NCBI RefSeq assembly: GCF_001457025.1
Contig: NZ_KQ758604.1
Coordinates: forward strand, 1 to 64,000
Direction: 5' to 3'
Origin: Pseudarthrobacter enclensis
GTDB taxonomy: Bacteria; Actinomycetota; Actinomycetes; Actinomycetales; Micrococcaceae
DNA: 64,000 bases
Positions 34,607 to 42,903 of this stretch are shown here, piece by piece. The translations under genes were made by a program, and so were the position numbers. Numbering within the stretch: the first letter of the stretch is position 1; the number at the start of each line of letters is the position of its first letter. The notes under the pieces were generated by a model. It was given only the letters and a program-made list of their open reading frames with translations, did no database searches and was not told the origin of the DNA.

Positions 34607-35848
34607 CTAGTCCGGCCGGCCCACCACCACTTGTGACGGGCTGTGGGTTACGTAGCCCACCGCCCAGGAAAAGAGGGCACGGATTTTCTGCTGCAGCCCC
34701 GGCAGCAGGGCCAGGTGCACGCCCAGCCAGGACAGGAAAGCCAGCGGCCCCTGCAGCTGGATCCGCTGCGGTCCCAGTTCCGCTACGGCAGCGCCCCTGC
34801 CCACCATGGCCATGTACCCCTTGTCCACGTACCGGAAGGGCTGGCGGGTGCCGCCGGTGAGGTCGGCGTGGATGTTTCGGGCAGCCCATTTGCCTGACTG
34901 CTGCGCCACCGAACCGAGCTGCGGCAGCTTCGCCCCCTTGGCGTCCGTGATGTTCGCCGAGTCACCCAGGACGTACACGCCGTCGACTCCCGGCGCAGTG
35001 AGGTCCGGCTGCACATCGATGCGGCCTCCCCTTCCCTGCTGCAGCCCCGACTCCGCGATGATCTTTCCTGCCTGCAGGCCGCCGGCCCACACCACGATCT
35101 GCGCCGGGATGACAGTCCCGTCGGCCAAAGTGACGCCGTCCGGGCGGACCTCCGTGACGCTGTGCCCCATATGGAGCTGGACACCCAGCTTCCCCAGCCG
35201 GTCCCGGGTGTACTTCTGTGATTTCTCCGAAAAGGCCATCAGGACGTTAGGCACCATGTCCACGAGGTGCACGTGGCAGCGGGATGCCAGTTCGGACGAA
35301 AAGTACTTCGGCACTATGTATTTGATGTTCTCGGCCAACGCCCCGGCGGTCTCCACACCGGTGGGCCCGCCGCCCACCACCACGACGTCGGGGCTGCCGC
35401 CGGCCCCGCGGTCTGCCTCGTCAAGGGCCTCGGTCAGGGCAACACTCAGCCTGGTGGCGTCGGACACCGAGTACAGCGGGTACGCGTGCTCCTCAGCTCC
35501 CGGGGTATTAAAGAAGTTGGGCACGGCACCTGTGGCCAGGACCAGGAACTGTGCCCGGTACGTGGCCCCGTCCGCCGTGGTCACGGTGCGCGTGGCGGCG
35601 TCCACAGCCGTAACTTCAGCCGTCAGCACCCGCACGCCCTTGATTCCGCGGAAGACGGCGCGGAGCGGCCGGGCCACCGCCGACACCCCGATCTGGGACG
35701 ACGCCACCTGGTACAGCAGCGGCTGGAACTGCTGATAGTTGTTGGCGTCTATCAGCAGCACCCGGACGCCCTTGCGGCCCAATTCCTGCGCCGCCGCCTT
35801 GCCCGCAAAACCGCCGCCCACCACGATGACCTGATATGTATCGTCCAT
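34607..35848 (-). CDS. Type II NADH dehydrogenase-like FAD/NAD oxidoreductase
   Basis: 413 residues from ATG 35848. FAD dinucleotide fold VVGGGFAGKAAAQEL, second fold VVVGGGPTGVETAGAL for NAD(P)H, and the C-terminal FAD motif VYVLGDSAN. The C-terminal hydrophobic segment LAFLSWLGVHLALLPG fits membrane association. Likely feeds electrons from NADH to menaquinone without proton pumping. Confidence 0.88.
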   Translation of the reverse strand: MDDTYQVIVVGGGFAGKAAAQELGRKGVRVLLIDANNYQQFQPLLYQVASSQIGVSAVARPLRAVFRGIKGVRVLTAEVTAVDAATRTVTTADGATYRAQFLVLATGAVPNFFNTPGAEEHAYPLYSVSDATRLSVALTEALDEADRGAGGSPDVVVVGGGPTGVETAGALAENIKYIVPKYFSSELASRCHVHLVDMVPNVLMAFSEKSQKYTRDRLGKLGVQLHMGHSVTEVRPDGVTLADGTVIPAQIVVWAGGLQAGKIIAESGLQQGRGGRIDVQPDLTAPGVDGVYVLGDSANITDAKGAKLPQLGSVAQQSGKWAARNIHADLTGGTRQPFRYVDKGYMAMVGRGAAVAELGPQRIQLQGPLAFLSWLGVHLALLPGLQQKIRALFSWAVGYVTHSPSQVVVGRPD

Positions 35849-35964
35849 TCGAGCAACATACCGTGCCGGACGCCGCAGCAACAGGGCAGCGTTTCACCGG
35901 AGCCGAACGCAGATCCGCTCCGGCCGGCGCCGCCCGGAGGGGCCGGCCGGCACGTCAGCCTAAG

Positions 35965-36942
35965 ATGGCGGACATGGATGAAGAGTCCCTGGCCGGTATC
36001 GCGAACAGGCTCTACGCCGCGCCCCTCGATGGCTTCATTGCGGCCCGTACCGCGGCCGCGAAGGAAGCCTCGGGGCAGGACAAGGAACTCGGCGCGGCCG
36101 TCCGTGGCCTCGCGAAACCGTCCGTGGGTGCCTGGGCGGTGAACATGCTGGCCGTCCATGATCCGGACGTCCTCGACGAACTGGCCGGCCTGGGCCTGCG
36201 CATGCGGACCGCACAGGCGTCCCTCGACGCCAAGGCCCTGCGGGACCTGGCACGCGAGCGGCGCACCATGCTGGCCTCCGCCGTGGAGGCCGCCCGTACC
36301 GTCGTCGAGCGGCAGGGCCGGGCACTCAGTGACACCATCGCCGGCGACGTCGAGGAAACCCTCCGGGCCCTGACGGCAGACGAGGGTGCCGCGGCAGCGG
36401 TCCGCAGCGGCAGGCTCCTGAAAACCCTGTCCGCCGACGGCGTCAGCGCCGCAGACCTCGACGGCGCCGTGGCGGTCCCAAGCGCGCTTCCGGCGGACGC
36501 TTCCCCCGCACCGCCACCGGACGTTGACAAGGCCGCTCCGGCACGGACAGCCCGGACGACGGCGGAACGCGCGTCCGGTCCCCGGGCCACCAAACCACGG
36601 CTCGAGGCTGTCCGGCAGACGCCGCGCACGGCATCACGGCCGGCCGTGGAAAAGGCCAAGGCGGCGTTGGCGGCGGCCGAGGCGGAGGAAGCGGACTCCG
36701 CGCGCCGCTCCCAAGAAGTCCAGGAACTGGCACAGCAGGCCGCTGGCACCATCGCCTCGCTCCGGGAGGAAATCGAAGGGCTGCGGGCGCGGCTAAAGGC
36801 CGCCGAAACCGGCCTGGACCAGGCCAAAAAGCAACTGGCCGGCACTTCTGCCGAAGCCAAACAGGCCCAGCGGGAAGCGGACAAGGCGGCCAGGGCGGCG
36901 TTGCTCGCCCGGGAACGCGTCCTGCGGCTGGAGAACCCGTAG
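35965..36942 (+). CDS. Hypothetical protein with C-terminal coiled coil
   Basis: 325 residues from ATG 35965 (ATG 35974 possible; neither has a clear ribosome site). The helical N-terminal part (about 1-150) contains KPSVGAWAVNML. A Pro/Ala-rich middle (about 155-235) precedes a long charged, Ala/Glu/Lys-rich coiled coil (about 236-322). No enzyme motif recognised. Divergent from the NDH-2-like gene. Confidence 0.75.
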   Translation: MADMDEESLAGIANRLYAAPLDGFIAARTAAAKEASGQDKELGAAVRGLAKPSVGAWAVNMLAVHDPDVLDELAGLGLRMRTAQASLDAKALRDLARERRTMLASAVEAARTVVERQGRALSDTIAGDVEETLRALTADEGAAAAVRSGRLLKTLSADGVSAADLDGAVAVPSALPADASPAPPPDVDKAAPARTARTTAERASGPRATKPRLEAVRQTPRTASRPAVEKAKAALAAAEAEEADSARRSQEVQELAQQAAGTIASLREEIEGLRARLKAAETGLDQAKKQLAGTSAEAKQAQREADKAARAALLARERVLRLENP

Positions 36943-36973
36943 GGGGTCCGTAACGGCAGCGATGTCCTGCCGG

Positions 36974-37351
36974 TCAGGCTCCTAGGGCAGCAAGCGACCT
37001 GCGGATACCAATGATCCTGACGGTCACTCCCGCCAGAACCAGTGCGATGCCTGCACCCATCAGCAGCCACACCGGAACGGCAGCGGAATCGATGGTCCGG
37101 TAGCATTCCGCGGCCAAGCCGGTGGTGACCAGCTGGGCGTCGGACAGCTCCGCGGCCCCGCTGTGTGGAATGAGGGGGCTGCCGCACGACGGTGCCACGG
37201 GTTTGAGGCCGACCACGACGCTCAGGAGGTGCAGGGCGAAGCCCACCGCAACTGTCAGCATCCAGCCTCGCCGCCGGGCCAACTCCCGGTTGATGTGCCT
37301 GGTGGCGTTGTCCTTGTCCGGGGCGTCTTCGGGGGCATCTCCAACCTGCAT
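36974..37351 (-). CDS. Small membrane protein, hypothetical
   Basis: 125 residues from ATG 37351 (GTG 37357 also possible). Two membrane helices (about 30-49 and 92-113) flank a loop with two cysteines (about C56 and C83) that could form a disulfide outside the cell. Charged, acidic N-terminus. Not recognised. Confidence 0.65.
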   Translation of the reverse strand: MQVGDAPEDAPDKDNATRHINRELARRRGWMLTVAVGFALHLLSVVVGLKPVAPSCGSPLIPHSGAAELSDAQLVTTGLAAECYRTIDSAAVPVWLLMGAGIALVLAGVTVRIIGIRRSLAALGA

Positions 37352-37357
37352 GGTCAC

Positions 37358-37679
37358 AGCCTAGCCGGACTCCCCTGCCCGGTAGTCAATGACGGAAACT
37401 TGTTCCCGGCCGGCTGCAAAACAGGTAGTGACCACTCACGTGCCGCCTGTCATTCCCCCGTACCTTGATGCCAGGGCCGGCGATGAGGGCGCCGCTGAGA
37501 CCACGGCGCCTCCCCCAGCCGTCGCCGGCCCACCACGCCCCACTTCCCCTGGGGCGGCTCGCCGACCGGGTTCCCCGCAGGAACAGTTTCTTTGCCATGA
37601 CGCCGTGTCTTATGGCCTCCCCCGGCAACACGCGGGGCCGGTTCCTGTAAATGTCAGACCCCGGTTGCACACTGGATTC
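37358..37679. other. Intergenic stretch with hairpin repeat copy 3
   Basis: 322 bp between divergent small genes, without a supported gene. Contains hairpin repeat copy 3 and, 36 bp after it, a GGTTCC-n5-GGAAC hairpin (37569-37584) like the one after copy 1. Confidence 0.75.
37474..37531. repeat. Structured hairpin repeat, copy 3
   Basis: Outer stem GGGCCGGCGATG (37474-37485) with 37520-37531, one U-G; internal loop AG opposite TCCCCCAGC (37511-37519). Inner stem GGCGCCG/CGGCGCC; loop CTGAGACCA. The internal loop is identical to copy 1. Confidence 0.75.
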
Positions 37680-37862
37680 ATGGAGAACAACGTTCAGGAA
37701 TTTCACGTCACGTACTTCGACGCCGACTGTGGGCGTTCCCGGTCCGAGACCTTCGACACCATGGCAGAGGCCCAGCGTTTCGCGGACCGGCACTGCTCCG
37801 GCGAGGACAGCTGGGCCGTTATCGACGCTGTCACCGTCGAGCCTGCCCGGCTTGCCGCCTGA
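37680..37862 (+). CDS. Small hypothetical protein
   Basis: 60 residues from ATG 37680 (MENNVQEFHVTYFDADC). Alternating beta-like and helical pattern (FHVTYFD, TMAEAQRFADRHC, WAVIDAV) resembles small standalone domains that modify or bind. No clear Shine-Dalgarno. The compositional pattern looks like a real protein, but I do not recognise it. Confidence 0.5.
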   Translation: MENNVQEFHVTYFDADCGRSRSETFDTMAEAQRFADRHCSGEDSWAVIDAVTVEPARLAA

Positions 37863-37920
37863 TTCCTTTGGTTCGTCGCGGCCTCGCGTTCAGGCGCGCT
37901 GGTACGGAGCATTAAAGGAA

Positions 37921-37961
37921 GGAACCCGCACCCTCCGGGTTGGCCGGGGTGTGCGGGTTCC
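37921..37961. terminator. Terminator between small gene and aldo/keto reductase
   Basis: GGAACCCGCAC (37921-37931) pairs with 37951-37961 across a GC-rich 19-nt loop; AAAGG precedes it and TGTG follows. Lies between convergent genes. Confidence 0.6.
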
Positions 37962-38019
37962 TGTGTCCCTGATACCTGGTCCTTGATGCCTGGTTAACCG
38001 TGCAGCAGGGAAGGCCGTG

Positions 38020-38865
38020 TCAGGCGAAGTCGGAGACTGCCGGGTCGGGGCCGATCCTGCCTTCACCGGCGGCGGTCCGGTCCAGGCCGTTGATCGCGTC
38101 GATGTCCTCGGAGTCCAGGGTGACGTCCAGTGCAGCGTAGTTCTCGCGGATGCGGGACTCGGTGACAGACTTCGGAATGACCACGTTGCCGATGGCCAGG
38201 TGCCAGGCGATGACGACCTGCGCCGGAGTTGCCTGGTGCTTGGCGGCGATGCCGGCGACCGTGGCGTCCTCCAGGAGTTCGCCGCCCTGGCCCAGCGGGG
38301 ACCAGGCCTGGGTCAGGATGCCCTTGGAGGCACCGAATTCGCGCAGCTCACGCTGGCTGAAGTAGGGGTGGAGTTCAATCTGGTGGATGGCCGGAACCAC
38401 ACCGGTTTCGTCGATCAGCCGCTGCAGGCCCTCCGCCGTGAAGTTGGACACGCCGATGGACTTGACCCGTCCGCGCTTCTGGAGTTCGATCAGGGCCTTC
38501 CACGTGTCCACGTACTTGTCCTGCTTGGGCTGCATCCAGTGGATCAGGTACAGGTCCAGCGTCTCCAGGCCGAGGCGGTCCATGGACTCCTCGAAGGCCG
38601 TCAGGGTGGACTCGTAGCCTTGGTCCGCGTTCCACAGCTTGGTGGTGATGAAGATCTGCTCCGGGGTCAGGCCGGAACTGGCGATGGCGCGTCCCACGCC
38701 TGCCTCGTTGCCATAGATCTTGGCGGTATCGATGTGGCGGAAGCCGGCTTCGAACGCCTGGCGGACAACCTTTTCCGCGACGTCGTCCTCCACCTGCCAT
38801 ACGCCGTAGCCCAGCTGGGGGATGGTGTTTCCGTCGTTGAAAGTCAGAGTAGGTGAAAGAGTCAT
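38020..38865 (-). CDS. Aldo/keto reductase (2,5-diketo-D-gluconate reductase class)
   Basis: 281 residues, NADPH-dependent carbonyl reductase. The catalytic tetrad D46, Y51 (HIDTAKIYGNE), K76 (TTKLWN) and H109 (YLIHW) is complete; IPKSVTESRIREN binds the cofactor phosphate. Physiological substrate unknown. Confidence 0.92.
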   Translation of the reverse strand: MTLSPTLTFNDGNTIPQLGYGVWQVEDDVAEKVVRQAFEAGFRHIDTAKIYGNEAGVGRAIASSGLTPEQIFITTKLWNADQGYESTLTAFEESMDRLGLETLDLYLIHWMQPKQDKYVDTWKALIELQKRGRVKSIGVSNFTAEGLQRLIDETGVVPAIHQIELHPYFSQRELREFGASKGILTQAWSPLGQGGELLEDATVAGIAAKHQATPAQVVIAWHLAIGNVVIPKSVTESRIRENYAALDVTLDSEDIDAINGLDRTAAGEGRIGPDPAVSDFA

Positions 38866-38964
38866 GCATTCATCCTGCCAAACCGGCCACCGCCGCCGTG
38901 CCGTTTTCCGGCCCTGTCAGCCAGGCGCTTAACACGGAATATCTGCTCCGTTGGCGGGAATAAA

Positions 38965-39420
38965 TCAGGGTTGGGGCGGATCGGCGGCAAGATGCCGTTC
39001 GGCGTCGGCCACCTGTTCGAAGACGGCCTCGGCCCGGCGGCGCACGGAAGCAGCGCCCACCGGGACAGGGCCCACGGCGAGCCGGAGCATGGCTGCCGCC
39101 TCCGCCGTGGTCGCGAGTGAATTGCCCGCCTTGGAGAGTGCACGGTGCACGCCTGACAGCGCCACCGGAATGTCCAGCCCTTCGCTGGGGGCCCGGCGCT
39201 GGGCCTCCATGCAGACCGCCCGGACCCGGTCCATCAGTCCGGCAAGCGCGTTGGCGATTTCCACCAGCTCCGCGTAGAGCTGGTCGTCCTCAACCCCTTC
39301 CAGCACCTGGTGGAAGCGGTCCAGTCCCCGGTGGAAGCGGTCGTGCGCGCGCCGCCACAACCCCTTGCCCAGTTCCGCATCATCCTTGCGCCCCTGCCTG
39401 GCGGCGCTGAAGAACCCCAA
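38965..39420 (-). CDS. Hypothetical helical protein next to bpa
   Basis: 151 residues from a TTG start (MGFFSAARQGRKDD). Predicted almost entirely helical with heptad-like spacing (for example LDRFHQVLEGVEDDQLYAEL). No catalytic motif. It starts 8 bp after the bpa stop on the same strand, so the two are almost certainly one transcript. Function unknown; linkage to a proteasome cofactor is the only clue. Confidence 0.7.
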   Translation of the reverse strand: MGFFSAARQGRKDDAELGKGLWRRAHDRFHRGLDRFHQVLEGVEDDQLYAELVEIANALAGLMDRVRAVCMEAQRRAPSEGLDIPVALSGVHRALSKAGNSLATTAEAAAMLRLAVGPVPVGAASVRRRAEAVFEQVADAERHLAADPPQP

Positions 39421-39428
39421 CCGGAGCC

Positions 39429-40058
39429 CTACAGGTACTGCCCGGGACCGTGGTCCGGATCTTCTCGCTTGCCGGAGGGGGCCGGGGCGCCAGTACGCGC
39501 CTGGCCGGCGGGGGCGCGCTGCGGCTCCCCGTTTTCACCGATCACCACGCCGGGGGCGATCATGGTTCCCGGGGGGAGCTGGCGGAGCTGCATCTGCGCG
39601 GCGGCCTGCTGCTGGGCGGCATGCTGGGCGGCGATTGCGGTCTGGATTCCGTGGAACAGGCCTTCCAGCCAGCCCACAAGCTGCGCCTGGGCGATGCGCA
39701 GCTCAGCGTCGGACGGGGTGGCGTCATCCGTGAAGGGGAGGCTGATGCGGTCCAGTTCCTCCACGAGTTCCGGTGCCAGGCCGTCCTCAAGTTCCTTGAT
39801 GGAGCGTTCGTGGATCTCGGCGAGCCGGCCACGGGCGGCGTCGTCCAGCGGGGCAGACTTCACCTCTTCCAGGAGCTGCCGGATCATGGTGCCGATCCGC
39901 ATCACCTTGGCCGGTTCATCCACAAGGTCCTGCAGGTTGCTGCCGCGCGGCCTGCCGCCGTCCCGTGGCTCCGCCTGGGCCGCCGGCTGGCCGTCATCGA
40001 TGGTGGTGCCTTCGACGGGGAGGTCCTCAGCTGCCTGGGTGTCTTTCGGATCGCTCAT
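39429..40058 (-). CDS. bpa: Bacterial proteasome activator
   Basis: 209 residues. Helical core (about 40-150) matching the ring-forming Bpa/DUF2587 family, a disordered C-terminal tail, and the terminal GQYL that docks into the 20S proteasome alpha ring (HbYX-type motif). ATP-independent gate opener. The start codon ATG 40058 is inside a 17-bp inverted repeat (separate entry). Implies a 20S proteasome elsewhere in the genome. Confidence 0.92.
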   Translation of the reverse strand: MSDPKDTQAAEDLPVEGTTIDDGQPAAQAEPRDGGRPRGSNLQDLVDEPAKVMRIGTMIRQLLEEVKSAPLDDAARGRLAEIHERSIKELEDGLAPELVEELDRISLPFTDDATPSDAELRIAQAQLVGWLEGLFHGIQTAIAAQHAAQQQAAAQMQLRQLPPGTMIAPGVVIGENGEPQRAPAGQARTGAPAPSGKREDPDHGPGQYL

Positions 40059-40088
40059 GCGTTCATACTCTCATGAGCGATCCGAAAG
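40043..40088. repeat. 17-bp inverted repeat covering the bpa start codon
   Basis: CTTTCGGATCGCTCATG (40043-40059) and its exact complement (40072-40088), 12-nt spacer. In the bpa mRNA it pairs the ATG and the first five codons with the 5' leader, burying the start codon. Confidence 0.85.
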
Positions 40089-40137
40089 CCACTCCACTCC
40101 ATGAAGCCTGCGGTCGCGGCGTCCGCTGAGGGCTAAA

Positions 40138-40341
40138 TCAGCAGCAGCGGCCCTGCGGGTTGGCGTCCTGGCGGTCCGTCCGGTCCCGCCAGAATTCGCG
40201 CTCGGTCAGCGGTGGTCCGCTGTGGCCGCAGGAGCGGTGGTGTTCCAGGTACTTGGCGTACGCGTCGGCACCCAGGACACCGCTGAGGTACCGGGCGAAC
40301 CCCCGGAACCCGTTGGAAAGTACCGCCAGCCCGGCGCCCAT
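40138..40341 (-). CDS. YbdD/YjiX-family small protein
   Basis: 67 residues with the family pattern YLEHHR and a C-terminal GRCC. Such proteins are encoded directly after CstA/BtsT-type transporters and are needed for their function. Its ATG overlaps the cstA stop (TGATG). Confidence 0.85.
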   Translation of the reverse strand: MGAGLAVLSNGFRGFARYLSGVLGADAYAKYLEHHRSCGHSGPPLTEREFWRDRTDRQDANPQGRCC

Positions 40342-42638
40342 CAGTGGTGGCCTGCCCGCTCAAACCGGAGGTTTGCCGGAACCTTTTCCCACTCGGCAAG
40401 CAGTTCGCGCTCGGCGGCCGTGGGGACGGGGCCGGCGGGCGCGAACACGCGTGAGGGCCGGGCCGGGTCCTCGTTGTCCGTGGCCGTCCCGGCACCCCTG
40501 GTGCGGAAAGCCTTGATGGTGGCGAGCACCGCCGTCGCGATCACGATGATGCTCAGGACCACGAAGATCACCGACAGCCAGCCCTGGATGGCGGTGTTGC
40601 GGACTACTGCTTCCATGGCGGTGACCGTCTTGGCGGTGCCGAACTCCGTCTTGCCGTCCGCCAGGGCCTTGCTGAACGCCGCGTTGTTGGCGAAGTAGCC
40701 GACGGCGGGGGTGGGCGAGAAGATCTTCTGGTAGCTGGCGGTGATGGTTACCACTGCCGCGAAGGCCAGCGGCAGGGCCACGATCCACAGGTACTTGAAC
40801 GTGCCGCGCTTGGCCACGATGGCCAGGCAGACGGAGAGGGCGATGGCCGCCAGGAGCTGGTTGGCGATACCGAACAGCGGGAACAGGGTGTTGATGCCGC
40901 CGAGCGGATCGGTGACGCCCATGAGCAGGACCGCTCCCCAGGCTCCCACCATGATGGCCGTGCAGAGCCAGGCTCCCGGCCGCCAGGAGGCTTCCTTGAA
41001 CTTGGGGACGAAGTTGCCGATGGAGTCCTGCAACATGAAACGGGCCACGCGGGTTCCGGCGTCCACGGCCGTCAGGATGAACAGGGCTTCGAACATGATG
41101 GCGAAGTGGTACCAGAAGGACATCATCGCCGTGCCGCCGATGAACTGCTGCATGATGTGCGCCAGGCCCACGGCGAGCGTGGGGGCGCCGCCGGTGCGGG
41201 ACACGACGCTTTGCTCCCCCACGTTGCGGGCGGTTTCGGACAGCAGCTCGGGGCTGATGTTCACCCCGGCCAGGCCCAGGCTATTCACCCAGGTGGCGGC
41301 GGTTTCCACGGTACCGCCGGTCAGCGCGGCCGGCGCGTTCATGGCGAAGTAGAGGCCGCGGTCAATCGAGATGGCAGCCACCAGGGCCATGATGGCCACG
41401 AAGGACTCCATGAGCATGCCGCCGTAACCGATGTACCGGGTCTGGCGTTCCTTCTCCACCAGCTTCGGGGTGGTACCGGACGAGATCAGCGCATGGAACC
41501 CGGACAGTGCGCCGCACGCGATGGTGACGAACAGGAACGGGAAGAGGGCACCGGGGAATACCGGCCCGTTTTCCCTGCCGGCGAATTCGCTGAAGGCCGG
41601 GACGTTGATCTCCGGCCGGACCACGATGATGGCCAGGGCGAGCATCACGATCACGCCGATCTTCATGAACGTGGACAGGTAGTCGCGCGGTGCCAGGAGG
41701 AGCCAGACCGGCAGGATCGCGGCGATGAAGCCGTAGACGATCAGGCCCCAGGCGATGGTGACCTTGTCCAGGGTGAAGATGTCCGCGCCCCAGGCGGTTT
41801 CCGCCACGATTCCGCCGCCGATGATGGCGGCCATCAGCAGGACGAAACCGATGATGGAGACCTCCATGACCTTGCCCGGCCGGAGGTAGCGGAGGTAGAC
41901 GCCCATGAACAGGGCGATCGGGATGGTCATGCCCACGGAGAAGACACCCCACGGGCTCTCACCCAGTGCGTTGACGACGACGAGCGCCAGGATGGCCACG
42001 ATGATCACCATGATCAGCAGGGTGGCGATCAGCGCGGCGGTACCGCCGATGACGCCGAGTTCCTCGCGGGCCATCTGGCCCAGTGAGCGTCCGCCGCGGC
42101 GCATGGAGAAGAACATCACCAGGTAGTCCTGGACGGCTCCGGCCAGGACCACACCCACGATGATCCAGATGGTGCCCGGCAGGTAGCCCATCTGGGCGGC
42201 GATGACGGGACCAACCAGCGGCCCGGCACCTGCGATGGCGGCAAAGTGGTGGCCGAACAGGACGTTCCGGTCCGTCCGGACGTAGTCCTTGCCGTCCGCC
42301 TTGTATTCGGCGGGAGTGGCACGGCGGTCATCGGGCCTGGTGATGAAGCGTTCGATGACCTTGGAGTAGAACCGGTACCCGATCAGGTAGGTGCAGACCG
42401 AGGCGAACACAAACCAGATCGCGTTAACGGTTTCCCCGCGGACGATGGCCAGCATGAACCATGCCACGCCGCCGAGGAGGGAGATCGCAGCCCAAAGCGC
42501 GATCTTCCCCGGCGTCCACTTCCTGTCCTCGGCATCGCGGACGGCGTCGTCCACGGCGGTGGGGGGAAGCGCCGGGTCTGTGGCCACCGATCCTTCCTGC
42601 CCTGTTGAACCCGCCCTGTTGTCTGGCGCTTCGGCCAT
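40341..42638 (-). CDS. cstA: Carbon starvation protein CstA (pyruvate/peptide transporter)
   Basis: 765 residues with about 16-18 membrane helices and CstA signatures such as GPVIAAQMGYLPG and FVALISSGTTPK-like segments. ATG 42638 has a strong GAGGAGGAG site; the frame open to 42830 is not used. Takes up pyruvate or peptides under carbon limitation. The cytoplasmic N-terminus (about 1-45) is acidic. Confidence 0.92.
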   Translation of the reverse strand: MAEAPDNRAGSTGQEGSVATDPALPPTAVDDAVRDAEDRKWTPGKIALWAAISLLGGVAWFMLAIVRGETVNAIWFVFASVCTYLIGYRFYSKVIERFITRPDDRRATPAEYKADGKDYVRTDRNVLFGHHFAAIAGAGPLVGPVIAAQMGYLPGTIWIIVGVVLAGAVQDYLVMFFSMRRGGRSLGQMAREELGVIGGTAALIATLLIMVIIVAILALVVVNALGESPWGVFSVGMTIPIALFMGVYLRYLRPGKVMEVSIIGFVLLMAAIIGGGIVAETAWGADIFTLDKVTIAWGLIVYGFIAAILPVWLLLAPRDYLSTFMKIGVIVMLALAIIVVRPEINVPAFSEFAGRENGPVFPGALFPFLFVTIACGALSGFHALISSGTTPKLVEKERQTRYIGYGGMLMESFVAIMALVAAISIDRGLYFAMNAPAALTGGTVETAATWVNSLGLAGVNISPELLSETARNVGEQSVVSRTGGAPTLAVGLAHIMQQFIGGTAMMSFWYHFAIMFEALFILTAVDAGTRVARFMLQDSIGNFVPKFKEASWRPGAWLCTAIMVGAWGAVLLMGVTDPLGGINTLFPLFGIANQLLAAIALSVCLAIVAKRGTFKYLWIVALPLAFAAVVTITASYQKIFSPTPAVGYFANNAAFSKALADGKTEFGTAKTVTAMEAVVRNTAIQGWLSVIFVVLSIIVIATAVLATIKAFRTRGAGTATDNEDPARPSRVFAPAGPVPTAAERELLAEWEKVPANLRFERAGHH

Positions 42639-42855
42639 GTCTCCTCCTCGAGATTCGTGCGCATCTGCTCTGAGGCACCCTACCCAACCCGGCGGCCAGG
42701 GCTGCGACGGTTCTGCCGGGTGCCCGGGTTTATGCGGCAGGCGGCAGGCAATCGGCGACGAACGACGGCGGTCGGGCGGCCTTGTGCTTCCCACGTTAGG
42801 CTTCCCCGTCCCAACCGGAAAGAGGCGCACCGCAAAAGTGGCCGGACCTGCCCAC

Positions 42856-42879
42856 GGCGGGACCGGAGAACGTCCCGCC
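42856..42879 (-). terminator. Hairpin after the ABC permease gene
   Basis: GGCGGGAC-n8-GTCCCGCC, 25 bp past the permease stop on the minus strand. No U-tract. The 42639-42903 gap is otherwise empty; I see no convincing cstA promoter. Confidence 0.5.
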
Positions 42880-42903
42880 CCAGCGACGCCGGATCCGGTC
42901 CAC

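Noticed and set aside
34365..37531. TPP riboswitch suggested by CTGAGA in the hairpin loops
   Set aside because: The rest of the TPP aptamer core is absent, copy 1 lacks CTGAGA, and no thiamin genes are adjacent.
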